Of a stretch of DNA of 64,000 nucleotides, positions 1 to 11,822 are shown one piece after another. The position numbers were made by a program, and so were the translations under genes. This stretch comes from Ceratodon purpureus. Taxonomy: Eukaryota; Streptophyta; Bryopsida; Pseudoditrichales; Ditrichaceae. The first letter of the stretch is position 1. Every line of letters begins with the position of its first letter. The notes under the pieces are model-generated. The model did not search any database, was not told where the DNA came from, and saw only the letters and a list, made by a program, of their open reading frames with translations. Where the stretch lies: positions 294,653 to 358,652 of the forward strand of contig CM026428.1 of assembly GCA_014871385.1 (NCBI GenBank). The letters run 5' to 3'.

Positions 1-300
1 TATAGAGAGATCGGAGTAGAGATAGTAAATAGATGTGGGGAGGGACGTGGAATGTATGTATAGCCAGTGTCCAAGAAGATCGGTTGGTTATTTTACAATT
101 TCCTTTTTTGGAGTAGGTGAGATCCAGCGTGGTGGATTGCGATAGTGTTGATTTCATGGAAGGCGTGGCGGATGGCCGAGTTTGAAAGTTTCAATTGGGT
201 TTCTAAGTGTTTCATGGAGGGGATGTGGATGGTGCCTCGGGCGCCGGCCGTGATGAGGGGTTTAACTTTCCAACCTTTATAATAGAATGCCACAATAAGT
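1..300 (-). mobile_element. 3' remnant of a non-LTR retrotransposon (restriction-like endonuclease tail)
   Basis: The minus-strand reading frame that stops at 93 carries GWKVKPL, ITAGARGT, HIPSMKHLE and INTIAIHHA. These align block for block with the last residues of the large retrotransposon at 34.09-45.57 kb (GWKVDPL, ITAGARATTHIPSMKLL, INTIAIQYAM). Only this C-terminal stretch survives, and the 3' untranslated tail runs off the left edge. The reading frame stays open upstream to about 593, but beyond about 300 it has no similarity to the element. It is a diverged second copy of the same family. Confidence 0.7.
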
Positions 301-1221
301 GCATGCTTCAAACAACATGAATTACCCATGATCCTTGAAGGTACACAAGTATGCAATTTTGCAAGTAAGCCTACAATGCAAAGGAGAAATGACAATGTCG
401 ATGAGGAACCCTCGAATAGTAACAAGTTTGTTATTTTAATGTAGTGTACTGATAGTAAAAAGTGACTAAAAGACCTCAATACCTCCAAGTCTTTTAAATC
501 GGAGGTCCGGAGTCTATCCACGTGCACTTCTGAGGTTACCTTAATATTACTGTATTTGGAGGTCAAAAGAACTTGACTACTCTTACAATTCAAAGAGAGC
601 TTCGAGAGAGGTGGAAAGTCGTCACAAGATTAGGGTTACAAATGATGCAGAGTGTGTCCCCACTTTATATACCCGTACCCCGGTTTAAGCATCTCAAAAG
701 ACTCTTAGAGACATAAGGCTTGAAGTTACCAAAAAGAATAATGCAGGATAGAAAGGAAATGCAAGCAAGTATCTTTTAAGATCTCAAGACAATGCCTCAC
801 ATTTACCCTGTTTTTGACAATGGTGACAAAGATACATCGTAATCAAGAAAGTGCTAGACAGCAAGCGAAAAAGGCTTATTAGGTCCATTCTAAATCTATG
901 AAATGATGAGGGAAGATCAATTTTTTTGTAGTACCCTAGGAATACAGCAATAGATGGTCATGGAGCAACATTGGCAACAACACAAATTGTTGCGGACGGG
1001 CTTTCTATGTAGGAAGCACAAATTGTTGCAGACGGGCTTTCTATAAAGGATTCAGAGAATTAGAGTTTCAAATGAAAGGAATGTATTAGAGTTAAAGCAA
1101 CCGAGTTATAGATGCCGAGTTAAAGATGGTTGAGATTCATTGGTAATGTAGGAGTAACAAAGAAATTGCAGTCTAGGAATTTTGAGAATTAGAGGATATA
1201 CGTAAAATAAGCCAAACTCCA
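301..1221. other. no gene recognised
   Basis: I see no convincing coding exon here. A short direct repeat (GCACAAATTGTTGC and GACGGGCTTTCTAT) occurs twice at about 980-1045. The right part is probably the 3' untranslated region of the minus-strand gene that ends at 1222. Confidence 0.4.
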
Positions 1222-3277
1222 TTATCTATGATCCCTATTTGAATGGTCATTCTGCCTCTCTCTCACAGACTGGGAGCCACTTTTGTTAACAGTTTTGGTT
1301 GCTCTCGAGCTCTCTAGATTACCAGGCCTAGCATCTCTCTCCCTACTCAGACTCCTATGCCTCTTCCTACTATCTGAGCTTCTCAAATTACCGACATCTC
1401 TCCGATCTCTACTTCTCTCTCGGATGTTGTCCCAGCTCCTCTCTGGACTCCTATACTTAGAGAGGCCAGAGTCTGTATGCCGCAAATTATCGTCATATCT
1501 CTCATCTCTTGGTCGATTACTCCGGCTATCCTTATCATTAGTGGAAACCTTTTGTTTCTGAGCACTATCATCAGCAGCACGCCTGCTACTATCAGAGTTG
1601 ATGTCCCTATGTTGGTTACGGCTATTCAGCAAACCACTGCTGCTGGGACTCCTACATTTCTTTCCTCCATCAGAGCTCAGTCTGTGTACATCGGAATCAA
1701 ATTCACGAATCCGAGCAGAGTCTCTTGTACTTTCCGAAGAGCCTGGCCTTCTACTCCTAGTACTCTGTTCACTACTGCCTATCTCAACAACCCGCTTCAA
1801 TACAGGGTCAAGAACTGTAGCTTCAGAGGTAGCCATCGTGACAGTAAGATGGCTTTGTGACGTCTGTCCTCCATTAGATCCTGAAGCTCCCCTGTCATTT
1901 GACATTACCGTATAACTCTGAGAATGTAATCGCTTTTCTCGAGAATGAGGGACTTCATCAAGGGATTGACCGCCAGGGGCTCCAACAATACTAAAATTGT
2001 GATGATTTCTTTCAATAGTCATCTTTCCTTGCCCGATGGTTTTATCTGAAGGTATTGCCTTATGCAAGTGAGGTCTGACGTTAGTGGGGCCTCGTGTGCC
2101 ACCGAATTTCAAACGCAAATTCCTGGAAGTACAATGCAGTGGTCAGTCACTCCCTAGGTCAGCTAGAAAAGCTAACATGCCGAACATTCGCATAAGAAAA
2201 GCCCAAGATCATTCCGGCATCTAAAGTAATGCTTATGTCCCCTGCCAACTCTTTTTTGGTACATCATAGATTTTTAAAGCGTATGAGACAGCAGCTTACT
2301 CATCTCGTAGCTCTGTCATTTGTTTGTCTTTCCTGGCCAGCTCCATTTGTGCTGTCTGCGATCTCCCTCCGAATAAAGTTCGATCATGATCAGACGTGTA
2401 AGAAAGAAATGGAAGAGAAAACACATGAGAACTGGTAAATGGGTATGTTAACCAAAACCGGAATTATTCACCTTCCAGCATATTCTTCATCTAGATACTT
2501 TTTGCACGACATTGCACCATTTTACGTCATAACAAAGAACAAAAATTTCTACACTGGACATATAATAGGCAGGTAGAAAACCTTGAACAAACATGAAATG
2601 TTGCGAGTCAGAACAGCTTTATCTTGCTGCAATGCCTCAACCTGGAAATGCAGACATGATCAATAATAAACAAGCTTGATGTGAGCGTTAAAGAACACCA
2701 TTCTTTGTAACGCCGAAATAGCACATATTTCCTAAGTACTAATATATACTCCAAAATTGTTAGACCTGACTACTTAAGACATCGATCTAATAATAAAGTT
2801 TGTAACGGAGGCAATCGTAAAACCAAAGTTACTTGTGAAATGCGTCATAACTTACCTCCTTTTGTAAAAGTTCCAACTTGCAATTAAGCTCTGCTTCTTT
2901 CTTTTTGAACTCCTCTTCACGAGTATCATTCTGAACCTCAGCATCGTAAATCCAGTAAGCTTTTGCAACTTGAGTATTTAAACGAAGCTGACGAGTTAAG
3001 ATATCTCACTACTAACCATCACATGCTGTAAGAAAAGAAAAAGAACTGATTCTTCTTTGAAGAGTTTTGAGGCTCAAGAAGTTGAGGCAAGCGGTGTATT
3101 TTACAAACACGCAAATCTTACCATTAAGGCTATAAGTCTGAAAGAAGCAGCAGGACATCATGAACAATCGTCTTACCAAATCAGGCCTTACCGTGTGGAA
3201 GGATTGGAATGGAGTCTTAGGCAATAGCATGTCACCAACATCTTGAAAGAGATCGTCATAAAGATCCTCACCTTCGG
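1222..3277 (-). CDS. FLASH-like coiled-coil protein with RS-rich C-terminus (5' end not found)
   Basis: Five phase-compatible minus-strand exons can be read: 3192-3277, 2856-2987, 2582-2641, 2300-2355 and 1222-2122 (stop at 1222-1224). The first holds an acidic motif, EDLYDDLFQDVGD. The next three form a coiled coil containing NISCLFK joined to TAQMELARKDKQ. The last exon gives about 300 residues rich in Ser, Arg, Asp and His, with RSRDRRD- and RKRHRSLSRERDA-type runs, as in nuclear RNA-processing proteins. The order DLY motif, then coiled coil with N-I-S-x-L-x-K-T-A-x-x-E-x-x-R-K-D, then long polar tail, resembles animal FLASH (CASP8AP2), a histone pre-mRNA processing factor. That likeness is recalled, not searched. 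The donor after 2582 (GTTTTC) is weak. The start exon should lie at about 3350-3670 but I could not identify it. Confidence 0.6.
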
Positions 3278-3344
3278 CTATCATCAATAGCAAACAACAG
3301 CAGCAAAACAGCAGCACAGTTGCTGAGTCTTTAGTAAACATCTA

Positions 3345-3920
3345 ATAAAGCGAAAAACATCATAGATGGGCCTCAAGATTACATCACGCAGAAAAATGTG
3401 CTTAAAGCTAGAGAAGTATAGACCGGTTGATAAGGCCATCGTCTACTGGCTTGAATAATCTTCGAGGATTTCAAGCATTGGAATGGAAGCGTCGAGGATG
3501 TAGAAAAGTGACACTAAACATGATGCCCACCAAACAAGCTGAATTGTCACATACCCATATTGAAGGAAGACGACTGGTAAGATGACGATCTCGCGGCCAG
3601 GCTCAAAAACCCATCTTCCTGATGTAAGGCCGCTGAATTGCAGGACAGTATAGAGTCCAGAATGTCAAGCAAGAGAGCTAACAGCAGACAGTTTTTTTGA
3701 CATTAGGTCTGTATGAAGTGGGGAAGTGGCAATGCAGACATGGCAATAAGCGCCGAGCAGTCGGACTCCAGAGAGACATGGAACTGAGTCCCAGGCAGAG
3801 GGATTCAGGAAAGGTGGAAACGGAAGAAGAAGGGAGAGGGGGGGGGGGGAGTGGAACAATGGTGTTCCGAAGGAACACGCGCGAACGACGCAAGTTGAAG
3901 GCACAAATGATGAGAAAGGG

Positions 3921-3959
<39 letters not shown>

Positions 3960-4887
3960 AGGGGGGCGTGCCACACAGGACAGTCACAGGAGGAGAGAGT
4001 GAGAGTGAGAGTAAGAGTGGGAGCCTTGGGGTATCCATCCACCCATCCATCCCTGCATACATTCATCCCTCTCCCTCCATCCTTTCCCTCCCTCTCCATC
4101 CCTACCCTCCCCTTCCCCCTTCCCCCTTCCCCTATTCCCAGCACATTCGTCCTCTCCTTCTTCATTCATCCATTGGCCCCTTGAACAACTTTGTGTTTTT
4201 ACTTCAATATCATCTCCACATATCCCAAATATCGTCTCAATTCCCTGACCTCCAAGTGTCTATTATCGTCCATCATGTGCTCCACATTTGCCCATGTTTC
4301 AGTAGCATACAGACTTTATTTTTATCAAACACGTCCTTGGACTCTTGATATCAAAGAGGAATATCTTCAATCAACCTTTCTTTGAAACTAAAAATTGGAG
4401 GAACAAAGATTGTAAAATTAGTAATTTCTTTTCACGCATGAATGAATATTTTTTCTCTTAAAAATATCAATTAAAGCTTTTTTTTTTTTTTTCCAAGTTG
4501 AATGAACATTAAATGATGTTAAAAACAACACGGAATGCTTGATCACATTAAAGGGCTTTCAAAGACTCTACTTCTTGAGTATCATTCATTGATGCAAGTG
4601 ATTAACCATTAATAGGTTCTATAGATTTTGAGTGATTTTTCTTCACAAGTACTAGTTTATCTCAAAATTCTAAAGAATCATAAAGTAAATAGAAGCCCAA
4701 ATATAGGAAAAGGACTTCAATAAATAGTTTTTGATTTGACAACTTATTATGTACTTGATGACTAAAACAAAATTGAAAAATTAAAGGCTAAAAGAAACGT
4801 CTTTTTGGTTATTGAGGTTGAGTATTATTCTATCAAATGTCTTGGCAAGATTGTAGTGCAGCTAGTCTTGCCTTGTTGTTATATTAA
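3345..4887. other. no gene recognised; simple-sequence DNA and AT-rich spacer
   Basis: The stretch holds a G-run near 3840, a compound (CA)n(GA)n repeat at 3922-3960, (GAGAGT)n-like and CCAT-rich tracts to about 4150, then AT-rich DNA. The long reading frames through it on both strands are simple-repeat artefacts. The first exon of the FLASH-like gene may be hidden in 3350-3670. Confidence 0.5.
3838..3960. repeat. G-run and (CA)n(GA)n microsatellite
   Basis: A run of G near 3840-3849 is followed at 3922-3960 by alternating CA and then GA dinucleotides. This is purely compositional. Confidence 0.85.
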
Positions 4888-5286
4888 CTCCTTAATGGCC
4901 ATTGTCCTAAAATGGGCGTTTTTAGAATTTCAAAAAAATCTATTCTTTGAACTTCAAATGTTATAATCTTCCAATCCGTGCGGTCAATTATGCCCAAGAA
5001 AAATCCTAAAATCTTTCAAAGCAATCTTATTTGAGATCCTACGGTTAAAATTTAAAATTTAAATTTCATTTTGACAATTATTATATCCATTTTTCATTAC
5101 TTAAACTCCTTAAAGTCATGTAAATCAAAATAGAATCCAATGTCATTATAAATTCAAAAACAATGAAAAAAAGTGAAGAACCGTTTAAAACAGTGAAAAA
5201 CAGTAATAACCAATGAAAAATCCTTGCACTAGAAATGGCAGATCTTTGACAATTTTTGAGGAAATTTAGAGATGGTCGATCAGGGA
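4888..5286. mobile_element. decayed TTAA-flanked MITE (piggyBac-like family)
   Basis: TTAA occurs at 4884-4887 and 5287-5290. The left end, CTCCTTAATGGCCATTGTCCT, matches the inverted right end of the better copy at 6794-7637 (CCCCTAAATGGCCATTGTCC). The right end, CAGGGATTAA, is only weakly complementary. The length (399 bp) equals that of the copy at 48798-49195. The left end is convincing; the right border is a guess. Confidence 0.4.
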
Positions 5287-5290
5287 TTAA

Positions 5291-6789
5291 TATAAAAGCC
5301 TAAACTCTATGGAATTTTCTATAAGAAATTTTAGAAGTCTATAAAAACTTTTAGAAGACTAATAGAAGGTTCTAAAACACTATAAAGGAATTTGAAACTT
5401 TATGTAGCTTCATGAGTATAAATTGGAAAAATATGGTTATAATAAACTTTGCATGCATTTTGAATTTCTTACTATATCATAGTCTTAAAAAGAAAATAAT
5501 CCTTTGATACAGAGATAGATGTGTAGAATTTTATTTTATTTTTTTCTTTATAATAATTCACTACAACACAACATCCAAATAATTGGTAAAAAGAAAATTA
5601 AGTGCATTCTTAGTCAAACCACGTTGTTGAAATGGTTTGAGGACATACTAATGAGTTGATAATTGGATTTAAAGAAGAATTACGGTTATCCGTGATTTTT
5701 CTTACTTTATAAAGTTTGAACTAAGATTTGACAATATAAGGTTATTTTAAGACACTTTCATATTTTTGCATGATATTTTTGATACCAAAGTATTTCTATA
5801 AATAAGCATTTGAATATTGTTTCTTAGTCATCTCAAGAAACAATCTTAATCACAAAGTTCCTTATAAACAACCAAATTTGAAAATCAAAGTTTAGAAGTT
5901 AAAATATAATGTTGACATTGATTTTGGAAAAATCACTATTTTTTGTATACATTTTTAGATTTCAAAGTTTCAATCATAAACTTTTTTAAAGTTATATATG
6001 AATACAAACCAATGATTAATAATTATGCATTTACTTTATCATTGGAATTAAACATATTCTGGCTAAAAATAATTATGAATTGTAAGACCTTCAATAAATG
6101 TTATTATTATGAATCAATTAAAAGTCATTTATGGCTAAAAATTAAAGATTTTTTGTTGTGGGATTCAATAATATCATATATCATTTTAAAATCAATCAAA
6201 ATTGTTTTTAGCCACATTTCACTCCCAATGGAAAAACCACATTGGTTAAAAGTAGAATTTGTGGTGCATTGGCTGAATCACTCAGAGATCAAGTTTTATT
6301 GTTAGACTGAATTTTTGATGTAAGAGTTCGAAAATTTTATTTTAAACTAGTTTGGTTTTTCAATGGAGGGTGAGACATATTAAATATAAACATGCTCTAA
6401 AATCTCTAAAAATAAATTTAGAACTTTATCATATCCTATTGTTGGAATGATGTGTTTCATATATTTTTATTTTTTCAGTAATTGTAAAAATATAATATTC
6501 ATACTTGATTACAAAATTACAAGATATTGATGGTCATACTTCAAACCATAAATCGATTACATTTCTCTGTCTGAGGAAAAACTATAAATTGTCTCCTTTA
6601 AGATTCATCTCACCTTGAAGGGATAAACCTTATCAACATCATTACAATAAGCAAGCTCCATAAGCAAGAACCATGATTGGTTATGCAAAAGGCCCATATA
6701 TTTTTATTATTGAAGAAAGGATTTTTAAGATTTATAAAAAATTTAAAAAATATTCTAGTTCTTTAAGATGATATGTTAGGCCTCAAGCA
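5291..6789. other. AT-rich spacer, no gene recognised
   Basis: Strongly AT-rich DNA. The 120-residue open frame at 5943-6305 is dominated by Lys, Ile, Asn and Phe, as expected by chance at this base composition, and I see no motif in it. Confidence 0.5.
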
Positions 6790-6793
6790 TTAA

Positions 6794-7637
6794 CCCTTAA
6801 ACGGCCAAAGGGTGTTTTTCATCAAAACTGCCAGAAAACAGCCTCTCTTCAAAGCAAGGTGGATTTTGCAAAGTCGGGGTCTTAATTAGTACATCTAACC
6901 GTAAGATCTTGTAGCTAACTTCTATGTCTACATGTCCACCAAATCTTACACATTTATTCCTCACCAATTGCAAGATCATAACGTTCAAAGTTGAAAAACA
7001 AGTTTTTTTTCCCTGCGCAAAAAGGAATTAGAAGAGTTTTGAAGGCCCAAAAAACCATTTTTTTGCATTTTGGATTTTGGGGGTTTTGATGCACGTCAAA
7101 GAAGACTGAGTTAGCTAATTGTGTTAATTAAAAAAAATTATATCTAAAAAAGTTGTGGAAGGTTGCCCAAAAAAATCATTTTCCGCTAGGGGTATACTGA
7201 AATTCACAAACAAAGGCCATTTTTGATAATAAAAATAGCATATTAAAAAAATTTAAATTAAAAATCCGAATGGTGGAAACATGCTCTACTAACTTCTCTA
7301 TACATAGAAATTTTTATTTTTAAAAAATATCAAAATCTCAATTTTTGGTGGAATTTCAAAGTTTCGTCTTATGCAGATTTAGGCAGTTTTGGGCAGTTTT
7401 GGGCAGAAATTGCTGCATTAACAGTGGCTGAGAGCCTGCCCGTGGAAGGGCGTTTTATGCTCAGAGGAGCATAACTTTTTCTCACTTCATCCAAAAAAAA
7501 AATAAAATTATCCCCATAAACCTCTTGAAAAAACCTTTTTCCACACAAAATTTCAAATTATTTCAAATAAATTTGAAATTTTAGGAACCTACCCAAATAT
7601 CAAAAACACCCATTCTAGGACAATGGCCATTTAGGGG
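6794..7637. mobile_element. TTAA-flanked MITE, piggyBac-like
   Basis: The 844-bp interval lies between TTAA at 6790-6793 and TTAA at 7638-7641. Its ends are inverted: CCCTTAAACGGCC on the left, and GGCCATTTAGGGG on the right, whose complement is CCCCTAAATGGCC. TTAA target sites and termini starting CCC are the hallmark of the piggyBac superfamily. No transposase is encoded inside. Confidence 0.7.
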
Positions 7638-8158
7638 TTAAATATGAATCTTCCAAAACCAAGAATAGAACCAAAGTTGAAAAATGGGAGTTGGAGACGC
7701 AAAATTAAAAAACAAAAGGAGGGCTCGCAGTGCAGGAGACGGCACTGCAGCCTAGAGGGAAAGATAAGCTACAGAATAAGCCTGAGTCCTGACATCTCAC
7801 CTACCTCAGAGCGATTGATTGGATGCTACTTCGAAGATGGGGGAACAGATGCATCCATCCATCCGCAAGAAAAAGCATCCATCTAAATGGTAGGGAGCCT
7901 AGGCCAGCCACATGCAAAAGTGTCCAAGCTGGTTGGTACCTCCCTAACTGGCACAACAAGGGTAGCTTACTGTTGGTAACTTGGTAGTGTTGGAGCAGGG
8001 CAGCAAGGCAAGGCAAGGGAGGCACTGGGGCAGGGGCCTAAGGGCCAGTTTACACGTGAAGAGGGCCGGACCGGAAGGCTGTCCCGATTTGGGGACCTTC
8101 CAGCCTCCAATCGGGACTGACCTTTCGGGTCTAGCCCAAGGGGCATGTAAACTCCTTA

Positions 8159-8280
8159 GGCCCAATTCTTGGGCCTATTTCTTGGACCCATTTCTTAGGC
8201 CCATTGCCTCGGCCCAATTCTTGGGCCTATTTCTTGGACCCATTTCTTAGGCCCATTGCCTCGGCCCATTACTTGGGCCT
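8159..8280. repeat. 52-bp tandem repeat, 2.3 copies
   Basis: The unit starts GGCCCAATTCTTGGGCC. Copies begin at 8159, 8211 and 8263 (partial). It lies just inside the left terminus of the Harbinger element and is full of GGCCC/GGGCC palindromes, typical of subterminal transposase-binding DNA. Confidence 0.85.
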
Positions 8281-8999
8281 AGTTTATAAATTATTTATGA
8301 TTTTGTATGGTTTATAAATGTGAATTACGTTTTTTTTCTTGGTACGTTGTGTGAATGTATTATGTAAAAATAATTTTAAACATACTTTGAACCTGTATAT
8401 TAAATTGTTAATGTTCGGTTTCATGTGGAAGTGGTCATTGTGAAGTAAAAAATTGACATTTTTTCTTAGGAAAACAATGTATTTCTTTGTACATAACACT
8501 TGAAAATAGAATGTAATTTTAATTTTTACTTGCAATTAAAGATTTTGATTGAATTATTAAACAAAGTGTACTTAATGTTTTTAGAACTTGAATTACTTTT
8601 TTATAATAAGCCTTTATTATGATATTTTTATATCTAACAGCCTAAATATATAACACAGACCTAAACATAACATAACATTACATCATAGACCTCCACATAA
8701 GTTTACATAACGGAATACACTTTCACATATTAAATTCATACATGTATAAAATTGAATAATGTCATGAGAAAAGTCTTTTTCTCAAGTTATTCAATTTAGA
8801 AATAGTCAAATCACTTATGATGTTCTTTTTATTTTTATTTTAACTATCTATTTATATAATTTTCCAAGAAAAAGAAAATTCCACGTACATATATATATGC
8901 TTTTGGAACTTTCAAATCTTATTTTCATATTATATTATTTGTGATCATTTTTTAACTATATACATCATAACTATTTACTTGTTGTTTAATCTATAAATC

Positions 9000-10466
9000 A
9001 TGGCGAGACCACGTAGACAGAAAATGTTAGTGTCCATCGTGTTGCTTCTTGCATACAAGTGCGTTCTGAATTGTGCATTGACTCGTATGTAGTCAGCCAT
9101 GCATTCCAATGACTTGTCAATTCTTATGATGGTTTTCTTAATGTTGGAAGGTGACTCGAGGCCACGGACAAGGACTCTTTGGAAATACAATAGACAACAA
9201 GGTTTTTTACGTAATCAACTGTTGGGAAGTTACACTGATAAAATGTTTCGAGATCGAATGAGGGTCAATAAGGAGACTTTTTATTTTCTATGTGACCTTC
9301 TAGCACCCAGCATTAAAAAAATTGATACTCCTATGACATCTAGTGTGAACATTGAAACTAGAGTCGCGGTTACCCTTGCTAGACTTGCAACTGGTAATAC
9401 ATTATCTATGATTGGAGACTTGTACGGTATAGCAACCAACACCACCTCCGTAATTGTACGAGAGTGTTGCAAAGCCATCAAAAAACATTTGTTACCTATA
9501 GTCATTGATAAAATGACTCGAAGCAAAGTGAAGACAATATCTGATGAGTTTGAATCTCTGAAAGGTATACCTTATATAATGGGTGCAATTGATGGTTCTC
9601 ACATACCGATTATGGCTCCAAGCAAGGAAGCTCCAGAATATTATTGTCGGAAAGGATATTACTCGGTACTTTTACAAGGTATTGTGGATGCACAATGTAA
9701 GTTCTGGGTCTTTGATTTTGGATGGGCAGGAAGTTCTCACGATTGGTCTGTATTTCAAAGAAGTACTATTGGTCAAAATGTTATGAAGGATAATTATTTA
9801 CCTTACAAATTAATAGGGGATGCTGCTTATCCTATGAGGCCTTGGTTTTATAGCCCATTTAAAGGAGTAAAGGAAGGATTGTCAAGAGAGAAGGCTCATT
9901 GAAATTACATCCAATCAAGCACGAGGATGGCGGTTGAAAGAGCTTTTGGATGCTTGAAAGGACGGTGGAGGATTCTTCTTAAACGAATTGATGTGCCTTT
10001 AGAAAATTTACCTGATATTGTTACAGCTTGTATTTGCTTGCATAATTTGTGCATTATACATGGTGATGGATTCAATTTGCGTTGGGCAAGAGAAGCAAAA
10101 AAAGATATTCAAGATTATTCAGACAAGCAATTTGGTGACTTGCAAAATGCATCTCATGACGTTGAAGACCTAAATATTGCTAAAGATTCCATAAAGCAAA
10201 TGCGAATAATACTGTTGCCTCCACAAGTCGCCCCCCAATCTGAACTATTACAATATGATGGAGAGGATCCAGAAACCTTAGAAGACACTACTGGAGAGAA
10301 ATCTACAACATCTAAAAAAGAGAAAGAGGAAATTATTAAAAGGATGTTAGTACAGGCTACTACTCAGCATGAGATGATGGCGGATAATTTTTGGAAGTTG
10401 CACCTAGCTAGTGAAAGCAAAATAACGTTTGATGAGGGAATGGATGTAGATAGTGAATCTGAGTAG
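9000..10466 (+). pseudogene. PIF/Harbinger transposase (HARBI1-like) with two in-frame stops
   Basis: One reading frame runs from ATG at 9000 to a stop at 10464-10466, broken by TAG at about 9090 and TGA at 9900-9902. The DDE nuclease is clear: GAIDGSHI (first Asp), FGWAGSSHDWSVF (second Asp) and SSTRMAVERAFGCLKGRW (Glu). An N-terminal helical DNA-binding segment (TRVAVTLARLATGNTLSMIGDLYGI, here split as VAVTLARLATG and SMIGDLYGI) precedes it. The acidic C-terminus ends MDVDSESE. Homologues read straight through the position of the TGA, before NYIQSSTRM. The two stops suggest this copy is dead, unless an intron or read-through rescues it. Confidence 0.85.
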
Positions 10467-11822
10467 ACGTTATTTTCATAAAATAGATTCCATTGATGGA
10501 ATGACCACTTGTACTTGTCATTCATTCACATAATTTTGAAACATTTTGGATTGCTTAATTACATCCTCTATGCAGACCCAAAATCTAATAAATGATCTTT
10601 AAATTACTAATTACTCATAAATTCCACTCAATATATCCTTTGAAATTTAATGAATCAGTAAATCAAACTTAGCCTATGCTGATTGTCTGAAAGTGAAGAA
10701 ATTACAGAAATTACAGAAGAAATTAGTGAAAATTAAGTTGGATTGGAAACAACATAGAAACGTGCATCTGAGCATTTCTATTGTATTGTCTACACCACAA
10801 TGGAAAATAAGCAATATTTGAGAAACGCAAAACCGATAAACTCTCCATTTACTCCTACCTCAAGTAATTTCATCATCTCTGTAAAGATAAAGTAAAATTA
10901 AAAAGCAACGTCCATGAACTGAAGGATAGACTCCATTAAGCACTAAGAGCTTTGGACGTGTACCAGCAAAATGAATAGCTGATGGATTAAATGAGCTAAC
11001 CATATTCGAGCATCGACATCCACTCCCAGGATAATTAACCAATACGATCATGCATAGCTTTTCGCTTCTTGACCTTTTCACTCTTCTTCTTCTTCACACT
11101 TGAGTATTGCTGATCTTTGAGACTTCATGAGAATACTCCAATGGAAACAGATACTGCTCTGGTAGCCAAGACCTACCCTTCAAAGGGTCAGATTCATAAA
11201 ACTGAGAAGTGCACTTGCTGTATTCAAAGTAGTTCTGCCTAGGTTTGATCTAGTGACAGAATAATTACCTTAAATGCTCTGGGTAAAGTGACTACCGTAG
11301 AGAATTTAACAAACCAACACGTTATAGAGTACTGATGTAATTTATCCATAAACGTTCATACACCACATGGACAGAAATTATGTTCGTATTGACACTGATA
11401 GTTACCTTATCAGTGCCGAAGGAACTGCCAAGTCCATGTACATTGGGGAGGTCACCGACATGTTGAGGATGCTGAATTGCCACCAGAGCTTCGGAAAGGT
11501 ACTCCGGTCTTTAGAAATACAAGTCATTCCAAAATTCAGTATGCAATGTGAAGGAGTTCATATGGTGCAAGAACAGATTGTAGGTGACTGAAGGGGTGGA
11601 AAAACCCGTTCCTATTCTGTGTAATTTCAACGCAGATAGATATATTCACGTACACACCTCACATCGTACCCCTACTGTTGTGTGAACTCAGACCAAAGCA
11701 TTCAAATAGAAGACAGTTCTCAATACATATGCAGTGAGAACTATTACTGCAGCAGTCAAATAGAAGAAATCTCTCATTTAAAAAAACCCAGTGGTCCCAT
11801 TACATAGACATGGAGAAAATGA
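10467..11822. other. spacer between the convergent Harbinger genes
   Basis: This is the 3' region of both genes. I see no further coding exon; short open frames here have no motif. Confidence 0.5.

Noticed and set aside
1283-1915. Plus-strand open frames opposite the RS-rich exon
   Set aside because: Antisense shadows of the Ser/Arg codons; Leu-rich only because of that.
3665-4184. Overlapping open frames on both strands rich in Ser, Leu, Pro or Arg, Glu
   Set aside because: They span a G-run and (CA)n(GA)n plus CCAT repeats; compositional artefacts.
5943-6305. 120-residue open frame
   Set aside because: AT-rich chance frame dominated by Lys, Ile, Phe and Asn, with no motif or splice context.
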